Positions 11,904 through 23,775 of a DNA stretch of 64,000 bases are shown one piece after another. The notes under the pieces were generated by a model. It was not told the origin of the DNA. It made no database searches and saw only the letters and a list, made by a program, of their open reading frames with translations. The position numbers were made by a program, and so were the translations under genes. Every line of letters starts with the position of its first letter. The first letter of the stretch is position 1. This DNA comes from Centrapalus pauciflorus (Eukaryota; Streptophyta; Magnoliopsida; Asterales; Asteraceae): the NCBI GenBank assembly GCA_020465985.1, contig JAANYP010004416.1:123840-187839 (forward strand), read 5' to 3'.

Positions 11904-12695
11904 TTAAAAGTAAGAAAAATGAGTATCCCAGCTCTCATCATCCTTGCCATCTTCATCTGGTAATATGAATCGTACCCTTGGACCTTTCGGGAATTGTGTT
12001 TTATTCGTATGGTGCTTTCTCAAGCATGGCTTCAAACCCGTGGCACTAGCCTTTGTACTCGCTCTGTCCTTGGTCGTCTCTACTGGTCTGCCACCCTTTT
12101 TTCCTGAAGGGAAACAATGCGGAGGAGAAGTGGCTAGAGCTCCATCAGAATTGTGTCCTCCATCTTTATAAATGGAGTTGGCTCTATTTTCCGCCATATA
12201 AAGACTAGCAACCGCTTGATTCCGTGGTGTGGCTTTTAGCTCGTGCTCACTTTGTTTCTTGTTTTGAATATTTCCAACAGGGATGATCTGGTGGAAGAAA
12301 GAAGTATCAATATCCTTGATCTGATGCGGAGTCGTGTTTAAAGATTGACTCATGAGCCTCCTATCATCATCGATCCTGGGCTGAGCATATTCAAGTTCTT
12401 GTTTCTCGACGGCCTCATATTGATCAGATATGTACTTGGATTGTCCACGGTATCCTTTAGACTGAAGCAAACGATGTATGGTATGGTAAGGAACAATGAA
12501 AAAGACTCGCCCAGGTTTCAGAATAGACTCAGGCTTAACCACAAAATACGGGAACTTGAACACATCTGGGCGGGTGACAAAGTGTCTCGGGTGTCTTTCC
12601 ATGACCTGAGCTGCTTTCATCGGATGTGTGTACAGTTCAACTATACCACCAGGACGTACAAGTTTTAGCATGTCGTTTTCCTTATTGACTTTCAT
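11904..12695 (-). CDS. PADRE (DUF4228) domain protein, 263 aa
   Basis: A single open exon of 263 codons. The N-terminal 75 residues fit the plant DUF4228/PADRE family: LVRPGGIVELYTHPMKAAQVM, then HPRHFVTRPDVF, YFVVKPESILKPGRVFFIVP and HTIHRLLQ. The rest is low-complexity, charged and probably disordered, ending in a short conserved-looking block (KGPRVRFILPDED...DESWDTHFSYF). PADRE genes are plant-specific and many respond to pathogens, cold or heavy metals; the molecular function is unknown. The ATG at 12695 is kept because the family's usual beginning lies just downstream; another Met occurs at residue 9. The gene is convergent with the kinase gene. No damage is seen. Confidence 0.85.
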   Translation of the reverse strand: MKVNKENDMLKLVRPGGIVELYTHPMKAAQVMERHPRHFVTRPDVFKFPYFVVKPESILKPGRVFFIVPYHTIHRLLQSKGYRGQSKYISDQYEAVEKQELEYAQPRIDDDRRLMSQSLNTTPHQIKDIDTSFFHQIIPVGNIQNKKQSEHELKATPRNQAVASLYMAENRANSIYKDGGHNSDGALATSPPHCFPSGKKGGRPVETTKDRASTKASATGLKPCLRKHHTNKTQFPKGPRVRFILPDEDGKDDESWDTHFSYF

Positions 12696-13014
12696 TCCCC
12701 TATTCTTGTACTTGTTTCTATGCCGCGAAACTAGAAAAATTAGTGCTAGGTTTCATGCCCTTGTATATTGAGGTTCTCTTATTAAGACAAATATGGATGA
12801 CTGATTTTACTATGCTTATGGTCATCGAAACAACCGATGGCTATTTCGTCTTGGTGATAGATATTGATAGATATTATTGTGTCTCAGTCAAAACTGATCA
12901 ATCATGAAATGAAATGCAAACAAAGCAAACAGATTTCAAGATACCGTGTATACCACTCCTGTGAGACAAAATTTGTAATACTATTCAATTGCCATCAAAA
13001 CTGAAGAGTTATCC

Positions 13015-13021
13015 TTTTATA
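13015..13021 (-). promoter_or_regulatory. Possible TATA box of the PADRE gene
   Basis: TATAAAA on the minus strand, about 320 bp before the start codon. Position and sequence are plausible for a plant promoter with a longish 5' leader; not proven. Confidence 0.3.
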
Positions 13022-13155
13022 AGGATAGATTAAGTTTCTATTTTCGGAAAGTGCTACTGTGCTAGTAATTATTCAGAGTTCAAAGTCAAACCAACTACTG
13101 ATACTCACTACCTAAAATATCATGTGATTACAGAAAGCAATCACTATTTCATGCA

Positions 13156-13157
<2 letters not shown>

Positions 13158-13216
<59 letters not shown>
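13158..13216. repeat. (TA)n microsatellite flanking a TIR element
   Basis: About 29 TA units that end exactly where the inverted-repeat element at 13217 begins. A shorter TA tract (13586-13608, interrupted) follows the element. Confidence 0.95.
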
Positions 13217-13219
<3 letters not shown>

Positions 13220-13585
13220 GGTTCAATGGAAAACCAACATGCATCGGAAAACCTTGAAAAACCTCCATGCACCACCACAAATGCATCACAATTCCCGCGT
13301 GATGCATCGAATTCTCGCGTGATGCACCGTCTTTCTGCATAATGCACCTGAAAACTTGTGAAAATCGCACTGCACCACCACAAATACATCAAATTTCCCG
13401 CATGATGCATCAAAATCCCGCGTGATGCATCTAATTTCCCGCGTGATGCATTAAAATCTCGCGTGATGCATCACTTTATTTACGATCATGCCACCGCGTT
13501 TTTCATGAAATGCATCAAATCGGACGGTATGCGTAGGTTTCCACGGTTTTCCGGTGCATAGTGGTTTTCCATTGAACCGACCCCT
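13217..13585. mobile_element. Microsatellite-embedded TIR element, GGTTCAAT family
   Basis: The left end GGTTCAATGGAAAACC and the right end, read in reverse complement, match almost perfectly, and pairing continues as ATGCA-rich sequence. The interior has repeated 'CGCGTGATGCATC' units. It shares termini and interior (e.g. TTTACGATCATGCCACCGCG) with the copy at 31880-32105. No ORF; a non-autonomous element bounded by TA repeats on both sides. Confidence 0.8.
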
Positions 13586-13775
13586 ATATATATATATCTA
13601 TATATACCTAATTAAAAACACGAAAAACCAATAGTTTTGAGAGCAAAGTCCTAAATGAAGGAACAATAAACCGGATGTTAATTCAATTCTCGCTAAGTGA
13701 TAAGGTCCTGGTTCAGAATTTGTATCAGCTTTTAGCCAAGTGATTCTGTTCTAGTATGTTAAAACAAAAGTTATC

Positions 13776-13850
13776 AGGTTAGGTTAGGTTAGGTTAGGTT
13801 AGGTTTGGTTTGGTTTGGTTAATTTGGCATGGTTTGGTTTGGTTTAACTG
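13776..13850. repeat. GGTTA/GGTTT pentamer tandem repeat
   Basis: About five GGTTA units followed by several GGTTT units and diverged copies. It is not the plant telomere repeat (TTTAGGG). The rest of 13609-14090 is featureless spacer. Confidence 0.8.
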
Positions 13851-14096
13851 TAGATCTTTCAAAGTTTGGTTTGATTGAGAAAAGATGAAACCAAGTGGAG
13901 GATGTTCATTCTTGGTTTCAACCAAACCTAATAACCACTTGGACTTGAGGACTTCCACTAGATAATAATCTTTAATTACCATGTCAACAAATATTAGATC
14001 ATTGACTATTTTTGTCAAAAGGGAGACAAGCTCAAAGCCATATTACCCCTAAAATTAAGTATCTCTTCCATTAAACATATTTGTGTTGGCGACTTA

Positions 14097-14377
14097 GGGG
14101 GCGTTTGGTTTGCGGATTTTCTGGGATTCCCTGGGATTTGCATTTAAAATCATGTGTTTGGTTCGCGGATTTCAGTAAGGATTTGAAATCTCAGGATTTC
14201 TGAAATATCTTCCTTCTTTGTTATTTAAAAACTCACCCTCCCCCTTAAGATTTTAAATCCCTGAAAGATAATGTAGATTTTTTGACAAAATTCTGACAAA
14301 TGCAAATGCTGCATAATGCAAATCCTTTGACAAAATGCAAATCCCAAGGAAAAAAAATATGCGAACCAAACGCCCCC
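14097..14377. mobile_element. PIF/Harbinger (Tourist-like) MITE, intact
   Basis: A 281-bp element with 14-bp perfect inverted termini GGGGGCGTTTGGTT / AACCAAACGCCCCC, flanked by TTA on both sides (14094-14096 and 14378-14380). That is the 3-bp TWA target duplication of Harbinger elements. The interior is AT-rich with GGATTTGCATTTAAAATC-type inverted subrepeats and no ORF. Confidence 0.9.
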
Positions 14378-14530
14378 TTAGTGTTTGTTATCAGGCATTT
14401 TGTTCTAGTGGCTAGGAAAAGAATGATTTTTGTTCTCCTAAACTTAAATAAAGTATCAGTATTTGAGTGGTTTGAAGTTATTAACAAAAGGTGCAATAGG
14501 CAGCCTTCTTAAGCTGAATCAACTAGTTAA

Positions 14531-15032
14531 CAGTGGCATAGCATAGGGTGCCTGTGTCAAATTAACAAGTATAAATCAAGTATCGAAGAAACTAAACTAA
14601 CAACAAAATGGAATACGCTTATAATAAATTTGCTCATTTAAAAAGTTTTAGTTGCATGTGATGCTCCCTTAGATCTATATAATCATCAAAAAGCAAAGCT
14701 AAACTAAAGATTTACGCAACATCTTTCTCAATGTAAAGAACTAGAAGTTTATCACCCATTTTATTACGCAATCTATATGAATAAATTAAAATCGACAATT
14801 GCCTAAAACTATATGCTTATAAATCAAAATCGTAATAGATAAAAGAAACTACGCAAGAATAAGCAACTCATCTTCTAATCTTGTAAACCCCACACTCCCA
14901 CAGATCACAAACCTATATGGCTAATTGGCTATAGATACATCAAAAACCTGTGCATCTATATATTAGGCTAGCTAAGATAATTTCTTGGGGTGGGTTATGG
15001 CCAACCCAATGGCCTCTTTGTCTACGCCTCTG
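14531..15032. mobile_element. Possible degraded hAT non-autonomous element
   Basis: Left end CAGTGGCATAGC and right end GTCTACGCCTCTG are imperfect inverted repeats. They resemble the termini of the clear hAT element at 31349-32244, including the GGTGGG...CCAACCCAATGG segment near the right end. The flanking 8 bp match only in part, so it would be an old copy. Confidence 0.4.
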
Positions 15033-15135
15033 CTATAGGAAATGAAATCAAATCCCACGTGATCTGCCTTACATTCTTTTAAATATTCTTTTATTGATTT
15101 TGGTTGGAACTAGAATGAGTATGGAGATACGGAGT

Positions 15136-16213
15136 TGATCGGGTTATAATTTATCATGTTTATTAAGCGTAAAAGAGTTGTTTTTAATACAAAAGTGTTA
15201 TAGAATGTGCCGCTATTGAATAAATTCTGTGCTTGTGCAGGTAAACAAAATCCGGTTTAAAATGGCGTAAAAAGGACAAAAATTCAGAGCCAGGCGCAGA
15301 GAGGGGCGCAGCCCTGCGCCCAGACCACGTGCTCAACAGAAGAAATTAATTCACAAAAATACGGATTTTACAGACAGGCGCAGGGGGGGGGGGGTGCAGG
15401 CCTGCGCCTACGGCTGCACCCAGCCCATTAAAATATTAGACGGCCGTTTTTAGGGTTTTTCCAGCTTTTCCTATAAATACAAAGTCATATCTCAGAGTTT
15501 CTCATCGTTTTTTGGAGGAGAAGGCTAAGGAAAAGAACCCTGTTTGAGCGAACACGCGTACGAAGAACACACGAGTCAAGCTACGGAGATGGATAATCAA
15601 CTCTTGAATATTGCATCAACTATGTCCGGCTAAGCTCATCATAATCATTCTCGGAGGAAGCACATCGCTAAGTTTTATTTTATAAACGATTACTTTAAGT
15701 TTGCATGGTTTTTATTATTTATATTTTGATTGTAAACGAATGATTATTATTTTGTGGTTGCGTTTCGCAAGATAGTTCGTAGACATTTTATTATTCGTGC
15801 CGAGTTAATTGTTTAATTAAGACGAGTAATCAAACGTGTCACGCGCTATGCCCAAGATCACGTAACGACTTTAATAATAATTATAACAAAGATTATGTCT
15901 ATGTAATCTTCATATCGTTTTTATAAATAAAAAACAAAGCGATGTGTGGAATCCGGGAATGATTATCTTCGCACTTTATTCAATCAAACAGTTTTCTTAA
16001 GTTTTCTTTTCACAAATCTCGCAAGTAATTAGTTTTATAAATCAAGCAATCACTTTTTACAACCAAATCAATCTTTGTAAATTAATTATTTTACAACGCT
16101 AGTCGCTTAAATACGTGCAATCAACCTCTCGCTTTCTGTGGATACGATTCCTACTTACCCTAGCTTCTAAGGTATTTAGTGGTATTTTTGACGGGTTAAC
16201 GACACTCGCATCA
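15136..16213 (+). repeat. 5' LTR of the Athila-like element
   Basis: 1078 bp. It contains a CCTATAAATAC promoter-like segment near 15470 and a G-run of about twelve at 15378-15390 that is absent from the 3' LTR. Confidence 0.95.
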
Positions 16214-16218
16214 AATTT

Positions 16219-16236
16219 TGGCGCCGTTGCCGGGGA
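16219..16236 (+). promoter_or_regulatory. Primer-binding site, tRNA-Asp type
   Basis: TGGCGCCGTTGCCGGGGA, five bases after the 5' LTR; the complement of the plant tRNA-Asp 3' end, where minus-strand DNA synthesis would start. Confidence 0.85.
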
Positions 16237-16462
16237 GCGGTTGCGCTTAATTCACGTATTTTAGTAATTAGCTTAGTTTAGTTACTTTATTTGTTCTAGA
16301 GTAATTTAGGTAACTTAGTTAATTTAGTTAATTTCAATTTATTTATTTATTTGCTTTTAATTGCTTACCTAAATTAGTTTAAGTTTCCTTATTTTGCTAT
16401 TATTTTATCTAATTAAATTTTAAGCTTTAATTATTGTCTTAGTTATTAAGAAAAAGGGAATC

Positions 16463-17749
16463 GTGGCGCAAGCATCGATTCTCACCAAAAAGAAAGTTTC
16501 TAGTTCAAATTCTTCATCTTGCCCTCATAGGTTTATGCACACACGATATTCTGGTAGAATTTCACCCTTGAAGTTTGACCCAGAAATCAAAAAAACTGCT
16601 AGATCTAATAGGCGAGCCACAACTCAAGTAAACGAAACCAAAAATACTGTTCCTAAAGTAAACGTGGAAGAAGAAAATATTAATTCGGAAGACGAGAACG
16701 TCGATAACGTTCTTGTCAACGTCCAACAAAATCAAAGACCGATGGGAGACCGTAGAACTGTAGAATCCCATTATAGGCCGGGTGATATCCCTGATCCATC
16801 ACCCATTCTCTACCCAATTAATGAGAATGAGCCCGAAATTAGGCCACAGCTATTTAGCATATTACCCGTTTTTCGCGGAGCACCAAGCGAAGAACCGTAT
16901 GAGCACTTAGCTGAATTTACTGCCATATGTAAGGCCAATCACGTTAGGGGAATGACCGTAGACGCACTAAAACTCAGACTCTTTCCTTTCTCCTTGAAGG
17001 AACGAGCGAAAAACTGGTTCGTGTCACTTCCCACTGATAGTATAACTAACTGGGATGAGATGAAAAAAGAATTTTTAACCGAATATTACCCAATTAGTAA
17101 AACTACAGAAAAACGTAAAGAAATTACTGGATTTAAACAGAAAATTGGAGAACAATTTCACGAAGCTTTTAATAGGTTGAATGAATTACTAAGAACGTGC
17201 CCTCACCATGAAATTCCTAAATGGATGCTAATTAAAACCTTTTTCGATGGGGTTAGTCAAGAAAGTAGGAATATGATCACCGCTGCTTCAGGCGGAACCT
17301 TTTTAGCCAAGGAAGATGACGAAGCTTGGGAATTATTAACCCAGTTAAGCAAAGGTTTAAAAGTCCAAGCGGGTTCGGATAATAGTGTTGGTGTCCAAGT
17401 TATGGGCATAGACAACGCATGGAAAAAAGAGGTTAAATCTGATATATCCGAACTAAGCAAAAAGATGGACTTGTTGATGAAAGGAATGGGGAAGGTTACA
17501 GCGGCACAGGTCTGCTGTGTCACTTGTGGAGATCCTTCTCATCCAACTGAGAATTGCCCGCATACCTTCACGCACGAAGAGTATGTGAACGAAGCTTTTG
17601 GCTTTCGGCAACGAAGAGAACGGGAGAACCCATACTCGGAGACCTACAATCCGGGATGGAGAAAACACCCGAACTTTAGTTGGAGGGATAATCAAGACAA
17701 TGATGCTCCCCCGAAGCCAAGATATGAGCAACCTCGTCAACAAAACTGA
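16463..17749 (+). pseudogene. Athila-like gag
   Basis: 428 codons from a GTG (GTGGCGCAAGC) that looks like a mutated ATG; the first real ATG in frame is at 16535. The core capsid region carries RGAPSEEPYEHLAEF, LKERAKNWF and FLTEYYP, typical of plant Ty3 gag. A zinc knuckle CVTCGDPSHPTENC (CX2CX4HX4C) lies near residue 352. A single TGA at 17747-17749 ends it; the same frame continues open into pol. The stop could be a C-to-T change in a CGA codon, or a natural readthrough site. Confidence 0.8.
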
Positions 17750-20700
17750 GATTTCCAATATGGATCGACCTCAGCTACGAAGGATGATCGGTACTATAAA
17801 CGCCAAGACCCTAAAGAAGAAAATGATTCGCGACAAGTGTCGGGGAATTCGAAAGAGTTTTCCGAGTTTATGGAATTCATGAAACAACAAACCATGGTTC
17901 AAGCGAAAACTATGGAGATGCTTGGGAGGCAGATGGGACAAATTGCAGAGTCTCTGACTAAACGAGAAGAAGGGAAGCTTCCAAGCAACACCACAGTTAA
18001 TCCATCGCACCACCATGGTAAAGAAAAGAAATACGAAGTCAACGAAGTGAATGAAGTTAATAAAGTCACTACCCTTAGGAGTGGAAAGGAAGTAGATAAT
18101 AAAATAGAAATGCCTAAGGAGAGTGAGACAAACGACGAGGTAGAAATTGCCTATGAAGAGGAACCACCCAGATCAGAGTCAAAGGCAGAAACAAAAATTA
18201 AGAAAGTAACCTTTAAGGAAGTAGAAGCCAAGAAACCAGTCGAGACTAAAGTTGGGGAAGGGAGTTCCAATACTGAAAGTGTTTCCTACCCAACGGCCTT
18301 AGAAAATCCAGCTTCATTCCCTTATGGTAAGAAAGGACCTAAAAACGAAGAATTATGGGATATTTTTAATCAAGTTAAAATTAACATTCCTCTAATCAAA
18401 GCTATACAACAAGTCCCTTCTTACGCTAAATTCCTAAAAGACCTTTGTACTCAGAAGCGGAAATTTAAAATAACTCTTCCAAAGCAAATTAACCTCACTG
18501 AACAAGTCAGTGCAGTCATCACTAGCTCACTGCCGCCTAAACTAAAAGATCCAGGATCACCCTTGATCCCGGTAACTATCGGCGATATTCAAATTAAAAA
18601 AGCACTTCTAGACTTAGGGGCGAGTGTTAACATTTTACCTGGTAATTTATTTGACCAACATGATCTAGGAACCCTACAGACAACAGATGTCATCCTACAA
18701 TTAACAGATAGGTCTACCAAAGTACCACGAGGGATGTTATCTGATGTAATCGTTAAGGTCGAAGACTTTTACTATCCAGTAGACTTCTTAGTGTTGGACT
18801 CAGATAGTGCGTACAAAGAAAACCAACCGGCAATTATATTAGGACGTCCCTTCTTAGCCACAATCAACGCTCAAATCAATTGCAGGACAGGTGCATTAGA
18901 CATAGCATTCGGAAACCGCAAACTCCGACTCAATGTCTTTAACAATGTACCCAATGCACCATTGGATTCAGAGTGCTACATGATCGATTTGGTTGATGAT
19001 TTAATTCAACAACAATTATCAACAATAACATGTAAAGATCCAGTGGAGCTGCTTCTGTACTATAATGAGCATAAGCTAGAGAATATGCCTGAAGCTAAGG
19101 AGTTCGAACTTGAATGTGTCCAGTCAGTGGATTCTACTCAACCCACATGGACACATAAGATCGAAAAACTTCCGACTGACCTTCCACCATCAGCAAAACC
19201 ATCTTTAGAGCAACCACCCATGCTAGAGTTGAAACCACTTCCATCTCATCTTAAATACGCTTTTCTTGGCCCTGAGAATACACTGCCTGTAATCATTGCC
19301 ATAGATCTTACTGTCGCGCAAGAAAAGGCCTTGTTAGAAGTGTTATCGAGATATAAGGAAGCGGTAGGCTGGACCATAACAGATCTTAAGGGAATTAGCC
19401 CAACGCTGTGTATGCATAGGATTATAACTGATCCAACAGCTAAGCCAAGCAGAGATGCTCAGAGAAGGCTAAACCCTAACCTTAGAGAGGTAGTGAAGAA
19501 GGAAGTATTGAAATGGCTAGATGCTGGAATTATCTATCCAATATCAGATAGCCAATGGGTTAGTCCCACACAGACGGTTCCAAAGAAATTGGGAATCACT
19601 GTTGTCGATACCCCTGAAGGAGAGAAGATTGCAACTCGCCCTGTAACGGGGTGGAGAGTATGTATCGATTACAGAAAGCTAAATGCCGCAACTTCGAAAG
19701 ATCATTTCCCCCTGCCATTCATTGACCAAATAGTAGAGAAATTAGCAGGGCAGAAATTCTATTGTTTTTTAGACGGCTATTCGGGGTATAACCAAATCCC
19801 GATACACCCAGAAGACCAAGATAAGACGACATTTACGTGTCCCTATGGCACATTCGTCTACCGAAGAATGCCATTTGGATTATGTAACGCTCCGGCCACA
19901 TTCCAGCGATGTATGATGGCTATATTTTCAGACATGGTCGGAGGGTCTCTTGAAATCTTCATGGACGACTTTTCTATATTTGATAAGTCATTCGAAGGGT
20001 GTCTCTCTCATTTAGAAAAAGTTCTCAAGCGTTGTACTGAAACCAATTTGGTACTAAGCTGGGAGAAAAGTCATTTTATGGTTAAAGAGGGAGTAGTCTT
20101 AGGACACATAGTTTCTGAAAGGGGAATGGAGGTTGATCGAGCCAAAATACAAATAATTTCCTCGTTACCACTGCCGACTAATATTAAAGGGATTCGTTCT
20201 TTTCTAGGACATGCAGGTTTCTATAGGAGGTTCATAAAAGACTTTAGTGCCATAACCAAACCCCTATGTAACATTCTTCTTAAGGATGCACCGTTCAATT
20301 TTGATAAAGACTGTAACGAGGCGTTTAATACATTAAAAATGAAGCTCACAGAGGCACCAATTCTGCAATCACCTGATTGGTCTCAATCCTTTGAGATCAT
20401 GTGCGACGCAAGTGATCACGCAGTAGGTGTCGTCCTTGGTCAAAGAGTGGACAAAAAGCCAGTGGTAATATACTATGCAAGTAAAACATTTTCTGAAGCT
20501 CAAATTAATTACACAACCACTGAAAAAGAATTGCTTGCAGTAGTGTATGCGCTAGATAAGTTTAGATCTTACGTCTGGGGAGCTAAGGTCATTGTGTATT
20601 CCGACCACAGTGCCTTACGACACCTCTTGGCTAAGAAAGATGCTAAGCCACGGCTAATTCGTTGGATACTGTTACTACAAGAATTCGATTTAGAAATCCG

Positions 20701-22123
20701 AGACAAAAAGGGCTCAGAAAATGTAGTAGCAGACCATCTCTCGAGACTACCAGCAATCACCACTGATATGCTGGACTCCATTCGGGACAATTTCCCAGAT
20801 GAACAATTATTGTTCGTCGCAAAAGTGCCTTGGTTTGCTAACTTAGTAAACTATTTTGTCACAGGGAAAACCCCAAGTCACTGGAATTCACATCAAAGAA
20901 AATATTTCTTCTCTCAAACTAAACAGTACATTTGGGAGGAGCCGGATTTATTCAAAATAGGAGTAGATCAGATTATCCGGCGATGTGTTCCAGATAATGA
21001 GCATTATGACATTTTAAATCAATGTCACTCGTATGCATGTGGAGGCCATTTTAGTGCTAAAAAGACAGGTCATCGAATCCTACAAAGTGGATTCTTTTGG
21101 CCGACCATCTTTAAGGACTCCTACGAGTTTGTTAAGTCATGCCTACGATGCCAGCAGATAGGAGGTATTTCAAAAAGAGACCAAATGCCTATGACACCAA
21201 TTCTTATAGTAGAGATTTTTGATGTGTGGGGCATAGACTTTATGGGACCATTCCCGACGTCATACGGTTTCGAATATATCTTAGTGGCAGTTGATTATGT
21301 CTCTAAATGGGTAGAAGCCGAAGCCACAAGGACTAATGACCACAAAGTAGTCTGCCAATTCGTTAAACGTAATATATTTTCTCGCCATGGAATCCCTAGA
21401 GCCATAATTAGTGATGGGGGTTCTCATTTCAAAAATATGTACTTTAGCAAACTACTTAAGCATTATGGAGTAACGCATAAGATAGCAACTCCATATCACC
21501 CACAAACTAGTGGACAAGTAGAGGTATCTAATAGGGAGGTCAAGCGAATATTAGAAAAAACAGTGCGACCCGATAGGAAAGATTGGTCAATACGATTAGA
21601 TTATGCGCTTTGGGCGTATCGTACAGCATATAAAACTCCTATTGGTATGTCTCCTTATAAACTAGTTTATGGGAAATTATGTCATCTCCCGGTTGAGTTA
21701 GAGCACCGAGCCTTATGGGCCATTAAAAACGCAAACCTTAACTTCACAGCTGCCGGCATAAATTGAAAACACCAACTGAACGAATTAGAAGAAATTCGCA
21801 AGGAAGCTTATAAAAGTTCTAAAATATATAAAGAAAAAACAAAAGCTTTCCACGATCGAATAATTAAACGAAAGGTGTTTAATAAAGGTGACAAAGTTTG
21901 GTTATTCAACGCACGCCTGCGGCTCTTCCCAGGCAAACTAAAAAGTAAATGGTCAGGCCCATACACAGTAACTAACGTCTACCCCCACGGTGCGGTTGAA
22001 ATAATAGATCAAAAAGGCGGTGAACCGTTTAAAGTGAACGGACACCGATTAAAATTATTTGTACAATGGGCTGACAATGAAATTATATCATCTGAGACAA
22101 TGGTCTTGGAAGATATCACTTAA
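17750..22123 (+). pseudogene. Athila-like pol (protease, RT, RNase H, integrase)
   Basis: Same frame as gag. Protease has DLGASVNILP (Leu in the second position, usual in this lineage; near 18610). RT has WRVCIDYRKLNAA, FMDDFSIF as the catalytic box (near 19965), and AGFYRRFIKDFS. RNase H shows CDASDHAVGVVLGQ and EKELLAVVYA. Integrase has the HHCC finger (HSYACGGHF... then CLRCQQ), the core WGIDFMGPFP, ISDGGSHF and HPQTSGQVE. A second in-frame TGA at 21764-21766 separates the last 119 codons, which hold the integrase C-end (FNKGDKVWLFNARLRLFPGKL and GPYTV). Only two stops break 1,880 codons, so decay is slight. Confidence 0.88.
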
Positions 22124-23775
22124 ATATTAAGAGTTCCAAAATGTCTGGCTGAAGACATTAAACTTAGCGCTTTCTGGAAGGCAATCAAGTGAACTTTGTG
22201 GGTATGTTCCATAGAAACCCTCACGAGACTATAACTCGTCCACTCAGGCTACTGAGGGGTTTAAAGGCTTGTTGCACATGCTAAGTGCAATCGTTTTTCA
22301 CCACGAAAGTGTGCTTTAATTTCGTTTATTTAGTTATATGTAGTTCTTATTGATTTCTTAAATCGTCCTTTAAAACACTTAGCTGCGTTTAAGCTTGACT
22401 TTACTACAAAATGTCACATGCGGTAACCAACTAAGTTGGGGAAAGAATTTGCAATTTGGAGGAAATTAAAAGGAATATACTTACGTTAGGGAGGGGCAAT
22501 TCCTAACAAAATGTGTGTTGCACCAATACTATATTGCACATGCTTGAATATTCGATACTTAGATGCTACATGTGTTGTTTCATTTCTTCGTAAATGTTTC
22601 TTGTTTCATAATTATTTGTGTGCCGAGGACGCCTCAATTCTTTAAGTTGGGGAAGGGGGACGCATTATGCTTCACACTATGCTTTATATGTTATATATCG
22701 TGAAACCGAGAAAACATTTACGAAAAATGACAACTTTTTGGTCAAATAACTCACTTATAAAGATTTAAGGTGCCATTGTTAGTGTTGATCTCAGTTAAAC
22801 TTGAGTTTTCAACTCAAGTTGGGGAAGTTTGAAGAAAATTACTAGCACGAGAAGATGATGGGCCTTTCAGTGAGTTCTACGACAGCAACTTCGGACAACC
22901 TCCACAGCAGTAACCAGGTATCCTCGTTCCATTACATAAGTGTTTCAATTACCGTATTATTGTGCCATTTTTGTCGAATAAAGCATGTTACTTTCGAGAT
23001 TTGATTAAGCAAGAAAAGAGCTATTAAAGATACTTCGATCTATTTCCCAATAAATTTTTATTGTTGAGCTTGCAACTTAAATATGATGATGTTAGTTAGG
23101 TCGGTTTCAAACAAAAAGATGTAATTATATAAGTTTAAATATAACACAAAGAGTCATAGATGTTTAAAACCAAGGAAGTGAACCGAGTTTGAAGTAGGAT
23201 ATGTTGTGTTGAGCGAGTGATAATTAACCAGGATTCCAATAGCCACTAATTATTCATGCAATAAGGGGGAGGAAGCGAACACGAATAAAGCCTCAATTCA
23301 AGTGTGGCCTAGTTGATTCAGGAGATTAAGTCTGAAGGGTACCATCATGCCTAGTCCCCTAAGACCAACTGGTCTGGGAGCGGCTGACCCAAATCCTGCT
23401 ACACGGATCATCTAGAAAGTCATAGTAAACTTGAACGAAAAATATAGACATTGCATGAAAAGAACAAAAAGAAAAAATTAGTAGCTAAAGTCATGTATCG
23501 AGGGAAAAGATGGTCCAGTGACCCACGTGAATTCAATTCTGTAACCTTGAGCTAAAAGGATGATAGTGGTGAGGAATTTTTGAACAATTATCCGAAAAAC
23601 ATCACGATATATCTGAATTAAAATCTGTTCGTGTCTGCGAGTTTTATCACGTTTATGAAGGCTGGTGCTTGTTTAAATGAGTTAATTATGTCTTGTACAC
23701 TTGATAAACCCGATGTTTTAAAAGTCTGATTTTCGTTGCTTGCTCGGGACGATCAAGAATTAAGTTGGGGAAGTT
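22124..23775 (+). other. Non-coding 3' region of the Athila-like element
   Basis: No env-like ORF. The block AAGTTGGGGAA occurs four times (near 22433, 22643, 22815 and 23763); the last is the polypurine tract just before the 3' LTR. The other three may be relics of earlier LTR borders or auxiliary plus-strand primers. Confidence 0.7.

Noticed and set aside
13776..13850. Telomere-like repeat
   Set aside because: The unit is GGTTA/GGTTT, not TTTAGGG, and it is short and imperfect.
22124..23775. Env-like gene of the Athila-like element
   Set aside because: No ORF longer than a few dozen codons and no membrane or signal segments were found here.
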